Below, piece by piece: positions 51,511 through 64,000 of a DNA stretch of 64,000 nt. Origin of the DNA: Tenebrio molitor. Lineage: Eukaryota; Arthropoda; Insecta; Coleoptera; Tenebrionidae. Within the stretch, counting starts at the first letter, position 1, and the number at the start of each line of letters is the position of its first letter. Position numbers and translations under genes: made by a program. The notes below the pieces were generated by a model. That model made no database searches, was not told where the DNA came from, and saw only the letters and a program-made list of their open reading frames with translations. The DNA is taken from NCBI RefSeq assembly GCF_963966145.1, contig NC_091050.1, positions 9,610,001 through 9,674,000 on the forward strand. The letters are read 5' to 3'.

Positions 51511-51723
51511 CAGTCGATGGACAAATAAAACTGGGACAAAAATAACAATCACATAAGTCAAAATTTACAAATTTGCATCGTTTAATTACGATTTTATCAC
51601 AAATAGGTTAACTTTGGTATGACATATTATACAGACACTGACAAATATATGTATTGACAATTCAATGGTCTGATTTACATAGATTAAATTTTAAGTGTTC
51701 CAGTTTTATTTGTCCACCGACCC
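51511..51723. mobile_element. TA-flanked MITE, Tc1/pogo-like ends
   Basis: The left end CAGTCGATGGACAAATAAAA and the right end (complement GGGTCGGTGGACAAATAAAA) are inverted repeats of about 25 bp. TA flanks both sides (51509-51510 and 51724-51725). 213 bp, AT-rich, non-coding. Its right TA is shared with the next element. Confidence 0.82.
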
Positions 51724-51724
51724 T

Positions 51725-51852
51725 ACTATCGACTAGCAAAAAAAACTGGTACAGTATGTTACTATAGACACTTCCAAAACTCACATTTTTTATTGAGTTT
51801 TGGAAGTGTCTAAAGCAACACCATATACCAGTTTTTTTTGCTAGTCGATAGT
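51725..51852. mobile_element. Long near-perfect hairpin (foldback element)
   Basis: Two arms of about 59 bp are inverted copies with roughly eight mismatches. The outer part is ACTATCGACTAGC and the inner part is GACACTTCCAAAACTCA; both are perfect. The loop is only about 10 bases. TA flanks lie at 51724-51725 and 51852-51853. A transcript here would fold into one long stem. Confidence 0.87.
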
Positions 51853-51853
51853 A

Positions 51854-54800
51854 CATTTGTCAGACTTTTTTACTTTCATTTGAATGTCATATTGACATAC
51901 TTTGCCATACAATTGCGGTAAAGTGTCATGCAAGGTGAAATTTTAATACCTTTGTCGTGATTTTGATGGTATCAAAGTTACAATAGCTACATTTGCTGCG
52001 ATCTCGATGTCTGAGAAAATACTTTCTTGGTCTGTATTGTGTGCATCGTCTGCATTTTGTTAGTGGTGACAGAAATAAAAAATACCTCCAGCCTACTACT
52101 TAGGTTTTTGTATTTTTCAATACAATAGCAATAGTATTTTTAATTATTTCTTACGATAATAAGTTAATAACATTCGCACAACGTAACTTCATATTACGAC
52201 ACGATACTTATCGTAAATAATAATTATTTCATATGATTAAAAAAAAATGCCTGCGTAGACAGATAATATTCATTAAAGAACAAGTACATACGTACTTAAT
52301 TTTTTACTTTGATGCAAAAAAATGAATAAAACCAGTTAAGAACCTATCAGTCCTAACTATTTTTGATTAAAAAATTCGTTACTTATTTTATATTAATTTT
52401 TCAATAAAAAATCAATTATGTTCGTTTTTCATTCTGAACACAATGAATATTCAAAATCGAAATTTGTTTGGAATCAAACGAATGTACAGTCTGTTTCTCA
52501 GTCGATGCCGCTGCCATAAAACGACAAAAGCGCTGACAGATTCCAGTGCGTCCAAAACATTTCATGATGGGAAGACGTTATGCTGCTTATAGAGCGCAAT
52601 TCAGCCTGATATTTTTGGATTTCCTGCTCTGAAGTACTATCCCTTACCTGGCATCTTCCAAACATCATGTTTTCTCACTCTCACGCCCGTACACAGCTTT
52701 CAGAACAAGGATGGCCAGTTTATTAACGTGAGCCGAGCGCAAGTATATTTCCAAGAAAAGAAAGTTTCATTTGCGGGTGATTATTACTGATTTGTGACAA
52801 GCCGGGTTTACGACTTATCGGCATCCAACTCAGGAATAGTCTATACCTTCATTTAGATTCACAAATTTCTGAAAAATTGATTTTGTTTAATTTTACATAA
52901 ATGAATCTTCTACTTAATTCAACTTAATTACTGGATTTAGTCATAAAGGATTTTTATCAAGGAAATTACAACAAAATATTTCAAAACTATTGTTGAAATA
53001 AAAATGAAATAAAATTAAAATTATTCGAAATGTCTTGTTCTCTTTCCTTTGATACAAATTTTATTCCTCCCCAACCCTCTTGTTCATTATTTTTTCCTTT
53101 TTTAATCCATTTTATACCCTCTTATTTCCTTGCTTTCTCACACGAATTTTGATATAAATCCTCCCGCTTTCTGACTTTCTTTAGTCAATTTTGTATTTAT
53201 TATCGTTCTTTTTGTTTTCTTGTTTTCGTTTCCTCTTCTATTTTCCGTGTACCTTACGTCACGTTTACCAACGCCTTTCTACAAACTCATCTTTTTAAAT
53301 AAACTATTGTATACTCTAGAGTAGATTTGATTAATAACTTAAACAAGGCAATGCATTGAATATTTATTATTTACAAATTTTTGTATTTTATTTATTAATA
53401 TGATTTTTGTATTTTTAACACAAAATTCTTTTTTTTTCATGCATCAAATGTGATAAGCGTCTGCAAAAATATTTAAGAAGCATAATTAAGTCGCGAATTA
53501 AGGAAAATTTGAGCTCAAGGCCGAAGCCGTCCTTAAATAAATCAACGGGATGTGGAAATTTAACCTTTATCCATTCAACAATTAGAATAAGACTTGTAAA
53601 CACAAATGTCCCACTTTGCATTATTTTTCAATAATTGCTGAATTCCAATCTTCACAAATAGAATCCGAGCGCGGCCACTCGGTATTTCAACCGTATTTAT
53701 TGAAGTGTTTATTTTCGCGATCTCTGTTTACAGGGATGTGTAAAAATAAACAATGAGGATGAGCCAAAACCGCTGACGCCGGCCCTGACCACTCTAAACA
53801 GATCCAGTCCTGCGAATTTTTTCCAAGCCGGCTTAAAGAGCGCAACGAAAACGATAAAACTGGACCGAACAGCTGATACAATTTCCGGTCGGTGGAGATG
53901 AGGACACGATTATTTCTTGTTTATTTTATTCCATATTGCCTCCCCGATCTCGAGTCCGGAGCGAGTTCAACGCCATCCGGATTCCTCTACGGTGACTTAG
54001 AGGCCTTATTACGATTATCCAAACAAGCACAAGCACATTTCAGCGTTGTTACAAGAACCGTTACACCGATTTTTTCGACTTTGCTGCTGAATACGGTACG
54101 TTACGTCGAAAACGATGGACACCGGAGTAACTGTTGCACGTCATGTTCTCCTGCTACACCAAATATACATTGTTACTAGTAATCGTAAACAAACAAAATT
54201 AAATTCCTCTCTTATTATGTGCCAGCAGTAATTGTGGTTTTCTCTTGTCAGACCTGCACCAAGCTCGGACCGTTGTCGCCACCTTTTCCAAAATGAAAAC
54301 GGTTCGTTCCTAATACGCCACCCAGGGACCCACTGAACTCCACCCATGACGGGAGGGTTTTAACCACCTGACCAGACCCATCGGGCCAATTTTCACCCAG
54401 GTAGGTGGACATGGTAGGTGATCTAAACACACATGGGCATTATTGAGCAAGCACCGAGTCATATTTATAACTCCGCCCCTGTTATCGCGTCACGTATCAA
54501 CGTACGACGTGACGCACATGATAATTAAACAGTTGCGTCGGCGTTTAAACCATCAAATGGTTCATTTTATTTTGTTATTATCCACGGAAATTAGGGAAAT
54601 GGTGACGGCGGAGCGCACACGCTCTTGATCCTGCTGAGCAGCAGGAGACACGCAGGAGCTGCCCTGTCCAAACCTGTTTCAACAACTTTTGTTGTTATCA
54701 CAGATAGCGTAAAATATTCCATAACTTTCCGCGGCATTCTTTCGACAATTTCTCGTGTCATTTCAGAAAACAACCTCATGCATTTTGTCAAATTTATTGC

Positions 54801-57800
54801 AATTAAAATATGTACCTTGATCTTCTTTTTAATCAAATCAAATGATTTTATTTTCCCCACTCTCAGTCTCACTCCGAGCTAAATAATTCTTTTATTGTCT
54901 TTGCGAACTTTGAAGCCACAAACTGTTATGACATTTTAAGTAAAAAGTGCCTCGAGCAATCCTCTGAAAAGAATTCGCACAGAAGTGGTGAGTTGTCATG
55001 AAAATGCCCTCAAAATCGTATTACTGGATCCAGAGAGAGCTTCCAAAACCAATAAACCTATTTAGTGCCGGTTTAATGCTCGCTGTAATTTTAACTCTTT
55101 GTACTTGCGTTAAGCAGAATCTTTAATGAATGCCAAGCGTTATTTATTGTTCTGCTGTCACTTTTAGCAATGCATGCACGTTGCATTAATTATCCAATAG
55201 CGACGATCGATCAGTGCTCGTCACTTATTTATCGCCCTGTACACCAGTTAAGACGTTGCAATTGTAAATTTTTTGCTCTCACTTCTCAGGGACAACCGGA
55301 ATTTTTATTTCTGCGCCACAATCGGTCATTTACATCCTCTCATTTTTTCTATTTCGTTTTTCACTATCTTGATCTAGATTTTTGCGTTTTTAGTCCAAAA
55401 GATTGTATTTTGATATTTTTAGCGACATGCAACAACCCGGAAGTTGGATTTCTACGCGAGTTGTTTATCAGCAGCTCAAGGCTTTAAAATGAAATTTTTC
55501 GCACGAGATAAAATCATTTGCTTGTTATCTCCTTTTACCTGAGTCGAAGCGTTTGACAGTTGACATCGCGAAGAGAAATAAAAATTGTTAGTAATGAGGT
55601 GCAGGTGGATGTCATCTCTTCACTTTCGCTTGTTGCTAGAGGGTCTTGGTGTTAAAAAGTAAAACGAACGAAAATCTAGAACAATGGTGTTTGGAATAAT
55701 CGCCACTAAAGGTCAGAAGTCAGTGGGGTACAAAATGTCCCAACAAAAGTGGGACTTTTTCGGTGTGGAAGGAACAGCCTTGAGGAGGCTCGAGGAGAGG
55801 TTTGCAAATTTGCTTAATGTGGGATGCCGTAATGGACCGTTTCCATTGTAGACGCTCTCCCTCTCATTCGAAGGATTAACTTTGGGCAATAACCTAAATA
55901 GGAATTTGATTCCGGAACCCTTTATGAAGTTTCCAACGAAATTATTCGGATGGGGGAGCACCTGGTGGGACTGGCAACTGTGGTTATTAATAAAGGGAAG
56001 ATTAAAGACTTCCGCGAAATTCTCCAGTTGGGCCTTGAGTCGACAATGGTCCTGACCCAAGGACCATCTGCAGGACTGGGGCCGTTCGTAAACGGCTCGG
56101 CCTTTTTCCTGTTGCTAAGATTGGCGAGAAGGGGAGATGTAGAGGCTTTAGAGATGTGCGCGTGGCGGTGTTGCGTTGCCGTGTATTTATAGGTCGGCTC
56201 GAGCCTAGCAAATGAATTTGTTGACTGTTTTTGAGCGTAATTCGTGGCAATTATCGTGTTTGTCCACGTAAAATTCCGCCGGCAGAGCGCCTCTTCGCCG
56301 CCCCTGGGGGTCGGCGAAGCTGTCCGATCGGCATCGGAAGTCGAGCCTATTTGTTTTCGGCACAGGCACATCTTTACCGACAAAATTCCTTGTCGACCCA
56401 TAGTATACGATACGTCATACGCTCAAGTTTAGCCTGGGCGCATGCGTTCGAGGATGCGTTCCTTCAATCTACACTGGCTGTTAGTTTACAAGCACAAATT
56501 GGCGCTTGAGGTTGTACAAAAGTTGCGCGACCGCGGTCCGCTTGACCAAACCGAAGCAAAGTCGTTGATTAGAGCGGGCGAACAGTGCGCAAAACGAAAT
56601 TCCCCAAAAGAGTGAGTGAAAACAGCGCGAGATTCGAACGGGTTCTGGACACATGTGCCCGACACCCCCTTCCTGTTGCGCTGGTTCTGGGTGGCGTCGC
56701 CGTGGGATGCGAGAAGAGGCCGAGCCGGCCCAACGGTCCCAGCGCGGTGCAGGTGACGTCCCAGCTTTAAGGGCAGGTGCAAGCTCGTTTCCCAGCCGAT
56801 GGTGCAAGCGTTTATTGTTGCATTGCATCGGTTTAGCAACTCTCTTTTATTTTTTAGTCCAAGTCGAAAGTAGGTAGTGCACATTCTCTCGGTGGCGGAA
56901 TGTGGGCCTTATGGCCGCGGCGTTAAGGCCCAGTCCAGCGATTATCACCGCAACGCCAGTATCTCGCTCACAACATTTTTATTTTTATCATCATTTATTT
57001 ACGCTGGTGTTCCGGAGGTCCTGAAAAATTTTTCGGAAGGTCGAGTGCCGTGGAGTGTCGTCCCAGTTCCACTCGGAACGTTCACGTGTCCGCGATAACA
57101 GTTATTTTCGCTTTATTTATGAGAAAACTTTTTTAATTAACTCCGACACGCTCCGATGCTTTTTCCATGTCAGGATGTCCCCTCCCGGCGACACACGCTG
57201 CAGGTTCGCATCATCGAAAGCTCCGCCATATCATTACTACCTAATTTGGCACAAAACGCTCCAATCTATCTCTTATCGTCGCCGATAAACAATCTATAAT
57301 CTCGGCATTTTTAAAACCACTTTTCGCGCCGCAGTTTGTTTATTTTCACCGACTGCCGCAACTGTTGACAACCATAATGAGGCCACCGCGCCAGCTCTTC
57401 TGCGAAACTAAATAACCCGAAGGTTTTCACCCGTGCAACAACCGATTGTTGTCATTGTCACCATTTTAGAAGCCTCTGCGGCTTTAACGACCGGACTCTC
57501 CCGTTACGACGTACATTGTAAACAAATAAATCTCAGCGAAACGAAAGCTTCTCGATCCTGCAACGCAATCCTGCTTACGGCAACGAAAATGGCCACCAAT
57601 CGCGCGATCCCCACGATTTTTATAAATCACTCGGGAAAACTCGGCTCCGGGTAAGAATCCTTAGCTTTCGAGTGGCAGGATTGCGTCACATGACACACCA
57701 TTTCGCAGACGCTTTCCGCAAAGTGAGGCTCGTTCAAATCGCACTGATCGAAAGCACATTTTTCAACAATCGAATTTGACACTTCCAATTACCAAGAAGC

Positions 57801-58275
57801 AAGAGACAAAAGGCCAAATACTAGAGTTATTAAAGCGAACATGGAATTTGCATTACATGGCGGAAAAATCAGCTGTGTCCTTTGTTTTTCGTGTTACCAT
57901 AAATAGGTTTTCGCTGCGATCTTGTGCGGCCTCGGGAGTCACCAAAAATGTAAATAAACAAATTGTTTTACTTTTGCAAGACCGCGGTGCTATTCCATCA
58001 GCAACTCTCAGATTTCGTGGCTTTTCGTCGAGATCAAAGTGCAGAGTTGCTACCTGCTCTCAGGGCAATTATGAGGGCAAAGAGTCCGAAATAAGCTCCC
58101 AAAATACAAACGTGCCGGGTAAATTTGTGGACTTGTCCAAACATGTCATCTGCGAAGTTAAATCAAGTTTTTTTCGATTGTTTCTAATTGCGTAAGAGTA
58201 AATAATGCTAGGTGGATAATCAAGTTTCTGTTGCTGTCATTAGCTACAGTTGTTTATTGTTGTTTTTTTTTACAG
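51854..58275. other. Intergenic, GC-rich blocks, no gene recognised
   Basis: AT-rich to 53600, then GC-richer to about 57800. The longest unexplained frame is 159 codons on the minus strand (55922-56401), overlapped by an 80-codon plus frame (55950-56192); neither has a recognisable domain. The CpG-rich part at 56250-57100 could hold a promoter or 5' exon of the CSRNP gene, but no start can be fixed. Confidence 0.4.
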
Positions 58276-58353
58276 ACACTGCTGCCAAACCGATTGTCTT
58301 ATATGGACGAGAAAGATAGATCGAGCCAATGTACCGAGTGTCCAGCGTTATCT
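58276..58353 (+). CDS. Candidate 78-nt exon, possibly 5' exon of the CSRNP gene
   Basis: A strong acceptor (T-run then TACAG, ending 58275) and a strong donor (GTAAGT at 58354) bound 78 bases that are open in phase 0, reading TLLPNRLSYMDEKDRSSQ then CTECPALS. An internal ATG at 58303 could start translation. The next plus-strand acceptor with a supported coding exon is at 62441. That exon begins TTA GCC ATG, also phase 0 with no stop, so joining them would add 19 residues to CSRNP. I do not recognise the peptide. It could instead belong to another gene or be chance. Confidence 0.4.
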
Positions 58354-58575
58354 GTAAGTGTGATTCTCTCTATTCTGTAGCCATTGCTTCAAAAAAGGGA
58401 AAATGTTTTCACCCTTCATTTTTGCAAATTTGCAGTCAGTTGTGCCAGCTGGCAAAAAGCTTTGCAAGCTTGCAAAAGCTGACAGGTGGGAAGGGTGGGT
58501 CGATTCTAAGTCCTAAGCTTTCAAACGCCCCCTTCAAATAGGTGGGTGATAATGATTAATAGTATATTGGCCATT

Positions 58576-58835
58576 ACACGCCAGTAGAATATAATACTTT
58601 TTCTACTACATACAAATTTCACCAGAATTCGTAAATTTATTCTTTTTAATTGACAGCGAAGTCTCGCGAATTAAGACATTTCAAAATACATAATTATGAC
58701 GTATGACTATTGCGCTGCATCATGACAGCTTTATAGACTGTGCGGCGATTTGCAAATGCGATTGGTTACAATCCGTGCAGTAATGAGTCATTACTCACGA
58801 CCCAGGGTAATGAATAACATTACTTAACAGTGAAC
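58576..58835 (+). repeat. Dispersed repeat family F, copy 2
   Basis: Same order of blocks as 38209-38456 and the same orientation, diverged by many substitutions and small indels. It lies about 220 bases after the candidate exon at 58276. Confidence 0.75.
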
Positions 58836-61800
58836 GCACATGTAATGAAAGCATTATTTACTAATAGTAAAAAAGTGCATTGTTACAAAAAGTCGTTAAG
58901 CCTATCATCATCTGGGCAACCTCTACATTAAGAAAATAAAGAAAACAGTTTTCAAATTCTTTTTACATGATTTCTTTGACAGATAAAAATTTGGATTTGC
59001 TGCTGTCTGGGCATAAATGTATCTCAGTGAATTTTTAAAGTGTAAGGAAGTTTGTAACCGCCTGACCAATGGAGACAAGTCAACCAAAAAATTATAAACT
59101 TTCTATTTTTAGTTTCTAAAAATAAAAATAGTAATGATCAGCCTGTCATAAAGCCCTGTTACGTTAATCCTTATCTTGATTTGATTCCATCGACGAGCGA
59201 AATACATGAAGAAGAAAATTAATAATTGTTTCCGAGAGTGATTAAGAAATTTTTTCTCTCGTAAAACACGATGAAAAATGGACTACTATTACATACATTT
59301 ATTTTAGTCAAATTGTCCTGACCACACAGCAAAAACAACATTTTATTCAAGTCGATACATCATTCACCTGGCATTTCATTGCCAATTAAACGATTTGAAA
59401 AACTGATAAACTGGAGCAAATAATCTAATTGCGACGTTACAATGGCTCCACTTTCACGGTATTACTTGTAACGCTTCCAATTCTTCATCAATTTTTCTGC
59501 CGCCTGGAAAAACGCGTAATTGCGACAGTGTTAGGCTGTTCCACTTGTCCAGATTCCTGCTGAACAATTATTTGTGACGAATGGTGAACACCTGATAATG
59601 CGAGCCAATTTGTTATCACCAGTCCAACAATCGAGTCGAATTTGTTTGCTTGTAAACCTTTTGAACTCGACTATTAATAAGTTAAACAGCACAACAGAGA
59701 TAGTAAAGCAGTATTTTTTCGAACGGGTCAATTGAAATTCCTGCAGTAATGGAATTGCAGGATTTGGCGAGAGTCACCACATTCAATGTTAATTAGGCTG
59801 TGCCAGGACGGCAGTCGAAGAGTCTTGAGGTTTATTGGAGTGCTCCGTTATCGACCTATAACAGATAATTTGATGTTCCTTATTAAGTCAAGATTGAAAA
59901 GGGTTAGTTTTAGAGGTGGAAGGAAATTTCAAATTTCCAATTAATCCGGTGCTGCTCTATTATTTAGTCGTTTTTCGTGTAAAAGGAACTGTGACGTAAA
60001 GATTAGGAAGATCAATAACAAGTCGCTTCCGGAATTGAATTTTTAAGCGGCATGCACGTACAATAAAAGTGGGTTGGTACCCCATTTCGATAGTAATTAC
60101 AGATTAAACATACTTTCTCTAAAATTGAACGTTACACCGGGTAATTATTAATTTTAAAATGCCCGCCTGGACGGTCGCAGCACAGTTTCCGTTCTTGTAA
60201 TTTATTAGTTTTAATATAGAAGCGTTGCAATGACGGCTTCTGATCAGACCTGGTGCTATAAATAGCACTGGTTGAATAGTGGATGCCAAAATCACACTTT
60301 GATATCAAATCGATGGACAGCATAGTCGCGAGGTATTGATCCCAGGACGAAGTAAATTTGTTGTAATTTGTCGCCTCCCACACGTCTTAAATTTTTAAGC
60401 GGCGGAACGCACAAAAAACAAAATAGCTGGCACAGCTATTGTGAAAACACTCTTGGAGCCTCTTCCCCAAAAGGACGCGTTGCCAAAATGCCAGGTCGAG
60501 GGGACCGTTCGCGCCCGCTTATCATCGCCACACTCTGCCCTAAACGGCACTATTGATCTTCAACCCCCAAATTTGCATAATATCGGCCAGCATGTCGTTT
60601 TAATCTGGACAGAGCGGCCGTTAATTGGCGAACACCGAATTAGCGCCGCCGGAGCTTCCAGATTTGCGTTCACGGAGTTTAATTGGTGTTAAGGGGCGCC
60701 ATATGCGGTGCAGCTCGTGCGGTAAATCCGCGATCGTCTGTGCCGGTGCGACCATCAGTATTTCACAAAGTTTATGCGCAAGACAGCGTGGGTAAGCTCG
60801 CCTCGACAAAACGCCTTATTAAAACCGGCTGCGACTACCCCAGCATCACCCATCACCTGTGCGATGATGGGATGTCGGCGTGAAAAATGCAGACCGTTCA
60901 TCATGTCATTTAAAGCGAACGTTCTCGCTCCCGATAAACCCATCTAGAGCAACAAGAGAGTTTAGCGACCTTCTTCCCGAAGCAATGCATGAAATTACAG
61001 AGTCTCACAGGTGATTACGAAATAGATTAATAACTGTACCCACATAGAGAGGTAGCGTGACGTTGCGTCAATTTTTAGACAATTTATGCAAAAAGGAGTC
61101 AAGGTGAGCAGACACACCACCGTTTTGACTTTCGCGAAGAAGTGACGCTGCGGACTCTGACTGACAGATCAACAAAATGCGCTATTTTTAGACGCAATGT
61201 TTGAAAACAATAAAGCGAAGGCGCGAGATAAATTTTAAAAATGACTCGAACAAGGTCACTTTTTGAGTCCGTATCGGTCACGAGTGCTGGTCAAAAATCA
61301 CTCTCGATTCAATCGAAGTGATCGCGACCAGAAAAGGGTCATTTTGCAATGAGGTGTATGTTGGGTTGCATACCCGGCCAAGTTGCATAACAAAATATTG
61401 TTGTTGATCTGAATAAATAATACTTATTCTTGTTTTCCTTGATTGTGTGTTGGAAGCCGGCGAAGTTTAACGTTTGTGGAGATTAATTTTCATCTGGTTA
61501 GGACTGGAGCATTGCGGTGAAGGGAGACCAGACTAGACTGTGCTTGAAAGTTGGTTTCTTGATCTAATAATTGTCGTAGTCTTAATGGTCGCTTATTAAC
61601 ATTAGGTTATGACACAACAGGGCTGTGTAACAACTATTTTTAAGTCTCGACGGCAGTGTAAAATTAAACCGATTATATGTAAATTCAAACTGACGAGTAA
61701 GAGCGTTGTGAAAAGCACATCGGTCGCATTACTCACCGCTTCACCACCGAGCTGCTGTATTAATTTAAAATAATAAATAGCGCAGTCCACTGACGAGTTA

Positions 61801-62441
61801 TAAATTCGGTGAGATTGCTTTTGATTTGCGTAGACGCAGATTTGATAGCCGAAGAGCCAGTAAGAGACGGTTTTCCTCTCCAATCCGGTGCATTCGGACA
61901 GTGAAAGGTTTCTGTTTTTGTACAAGTTGTAGAAACGTAAACACTATCGATAAAAAACAGTTGGTGCGGCGAGGCAGAATTCGAAACACGTCAAAATACG
62001 TCTGACATAATTCGAACCCACCACAGTATTTTCTGCAACCTTGAATACCGCTAGCAACAAATTTTCGCGATAGGAAACCTGTTTGTCCGATTTTTTCGGA
62101 TAGAAGCGTTATCGCGTCCAAGAGAGTACTTGGAGCGACTTCGGTTCCTGCATATTAGCAATTCGCGATGCACTCGGTGCCCTGACCTTGCTGGCGTAGC
62201 TTATAAATCATAAATGTTTCCATGATGGGTGCTTGCAATGGGTGCTCGTTTCAAGATTCGATAAAACATAAACAATGCAAAAAGTCTCTTGGAAAAAATT
62301 TGTTACGTTTGTCGTTGGATCGGAGTATTGAATTTGTTAAGTTTAAGGTCACCGTTGCGGTCGGCGTGCTGGGTATGTGGGCACCGACTGCAATCAGTTT
62401 TGGTTTCGGATCGGAGTTAACGTCTTGTTTATTGTTTACAG
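58836..62441. other. Non-coding sequence upstream of the CSRNP coding exon
   Basis: Probably intron or upstream sequence of the CSRNP gene. It is AT-rich to about 59400 and GC-richer after that. No recognisable exon or RNA gene. The last 20 bases (TTGTTTATTGTTTACAG) make a good 3' splice site. Confidence 0.45.
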
Positions 62442-64000
62442 TTAGCCATGTCTACTGTGGAAACGGCGGAGCAAAGCTGTACCGTTGAAGCAATCGTGGA
62501 AGAAGAGCCAGCAGAGATGGGATCAAGCGAGTCGTCGAGCAAGCCCGTGGAAGGAGCGAGCGCGGTGAACTTGTCGAGCGAAGAAACGTCGAATATTGTT
62601 GAACCTGTTGAAATTTTTGTTGAAACGCCTTCGAGTACAAATAGCAACAAAGACTTGGACGAGTGTAGCAGTGAGCGTGTTGATTCTAAAGTAGCATTCC
62701 CGGAGCCACAATCAAACGAAGCAATAGAAAGGAAAGAGTGCGAACTCGACGGCAACGTGAACGATGGGGAGGACTCCGCCACCGAGAGCCTGCCCCCGAC
62801 CGAGGAGTCCGCCGAAGAGCCCCACGACAGGTCCGACGGCTCGGACTCCGGGCTCGGCTCGGAGCTGAGCGAGGAGCGGCCCGAAGCGATGGCAACGGCC
62901 GCCAATTTGGGCGAAAGCGACAGCGAGACCTCGTTCTTGGACCGAATTAACGGAACCCAGAGCTCGGCCGCCAACTTCGAAGACTTCGCCGCCCAGAAGC
63001 AGGACGATTTCGCCCTGCCGTCGACGAGCTTCCAGAAGGAAGACGAGAAGGACGAGAACGCGGCCATCGAGGACATCCGGGACATCCTCGAGGCCCAGCC
63101 GAAGAAAGTCGCCCTGAAGAGCAGCTTGAAGCGCAAACTGCCGGCCGAAGAGGAGGACGGCCAGCCCAAGTGCAAGAAAAAACGCGGAATCTCGTTCGAC
63201 AGCGTGACGGTGTTCTACTTCCCCAGGGCGCAAGGATTCACTTGCATCCCCTCGCAAGGGGGGTCCACTCTGGGGATGGGCGCCCAACACTCGTTCGTCC
63301 GCAAGTTCTCGATAGCGGAACACGCCAACGAGCAACGCCGGATACATCGACAACTCCTGCAGCAGCTGAGGTCCGAGAGACACTCGACTGGGGGCGGCGC
63401 GGGTGCGTCATCTAGCGACGAGAGCGACAGCGAAGAGGAGCCCAGTGACGCGTCCGAGTCGGAGATGGACCTGGACAATTATTATTTCTTGCAGCCCGTG
63501 TCGATCAGACAGAGACGGGCTCTGCTGAGGGCGTCGGGTGTTAGGAAAATAGACTCTCTGGAGAAGGACGAGTGTCGCGATATCAGGACTTCGCGAGAGT
63601 TCTGTGGTTGTGGCTGTAAAGGATACTGTGATCCGGACACTTGTTCGTGCAGTCAGGCTGGCATAAAGTGCCAAGTCGACCGTCTAAACTTTCCCTGTGG
63701 CTGTTCTAGAGATAACTGCGGAAATTCCAGCGGCAGAATCGAGTTCAACCCGGTGAGGGTGCGCACCCACTTCATCCACACCCTGATGCGGCTCGAGCTC
63801 GAGAAGAAGCAAGAGAAAGAGGAGGAGATGAAGGCGGAGAAGAAGGACTCGAACTGGATGGAGAACGAGAGGCTGAGCGCGGGCTACGCCAAACAGGAGG
63901 GCCAGCCCCCCAAGAACGGCAAGTACGCCAGCGGCGCCCTGCTGAGGGACGTCCCCGAGAGCTGCGTCCACGACGGCAGCTTCACCAACCTGCACTACGG
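62442..64000 (+). CDS. Axud1: CSRNP/AXUD1 cysteine/serine-rich nuclear protein (3' end outside window)
   Basis: Coding from ATG 62448, six bases after a TTTACAG acceptor, open for 517 codons to the window edge. CSRNP proteins are nuclear, DNA-binding transcriptional regulators; Drosophila Axud1 restrains proliferation and promotes apoptosis. Residues 1-240 are acidic and Ser-rich. [20 protein letters not shown] (about 243-262) is the conserved family N-box. [10 protein letters not shown] follows near 321. Residues 376-424 form the cysteine-rich domain with 11 Cys ([16 protein letters not shown], then CGCSRDNC). [20 protein letters not shown] (429-448) is also typical. GC content and codon use are much higher than in the flanks. 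An in-frame upstream exon may replace this start. Confidence 0.95.

Noticed and set aside
57590..57653. ATG frame MATNRAIPTIFINHSG ending at a GTAAGA donor
   Set aside because: It ends in phase 2, which does not fit the phase-0 exon at 58276 or the CSRNP exon, and the peptide is not recognised.
62429..63383. Long minus-strand frames of 248 and 223 codons
   Set aside because: They are antisense shadows of the GC-rich CSRNP coding exon, whose plus-strand translation has unmistakable family motifs.

Overview
This is nuclear DNA from an animal, most likely a holometabolous insect and possibly a beetle. It is AT-rich and gene-poor, with a 51-nt intron, pol III tRNA genes (one with an intron) and many decayed cut-and-paste transposons. 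The lineage below 'insect' is a guess. There are no operons, CRISPR arrays or bacterial features.

Two protein-coding genes are well supported, both on the plus strand. The first is a three-exon bHLH transcription factor of the Oli/BHLHE22-23 family (15345-18401). I rebuilt it from an exon ending in a GTAAGT donor, a short middle exon and the bHLH exon; the phases fit and give 270 residues. The second is a CSRNP/AXUD1 cysteine/serine-rich nuclear protein. Its main exon starts near 62442 and runs off the window end at 64000. A 78-nt exon-like segment at 58276-58353 is in phase with it and may carry an alternative N-terminus. Two tRNA genes lie 5' of Oli: Glu(TTC) at 10513-10584 and Leu(CAA) with a 33-nt intron at 13966-14081.

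The 44 kb between Oli and the CSRNP gene shows no convincing conserved coding sequence. GC-richer blocks (about 25.2-26.9, 30.5-32.7, 36.6-38.1, 41.0-42.8, 45.6-48.1, 49.0-50.5, 53.6-57.8 and 59.4-62.2 kb) alternate with AT-rich, repeat-rich blocks. This layout is common around developmental regulators, so I read the GC-richer blocks as candidate regulatory DNA.

Most of the remaining structure is mobile-element debris. There is a three-copy TA-flanked MITE family (one copy inside Oli intron 1), a two-copy foldback family with about 60-bp arms, a roughly 400-bp family in four copies, and several single inverted-repeat elements. Six transposase fossils are recognisable by motif: DUF4817-like, mariner-like, Tc1-like and general DDE types. 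The most unusual single item is a 94-nt minus-strand segment at 3013-3106 that resembles 5S rRNA over its internal promoter region and has its own 8-bp closing stem. I did not find a complete new multi-gene system.
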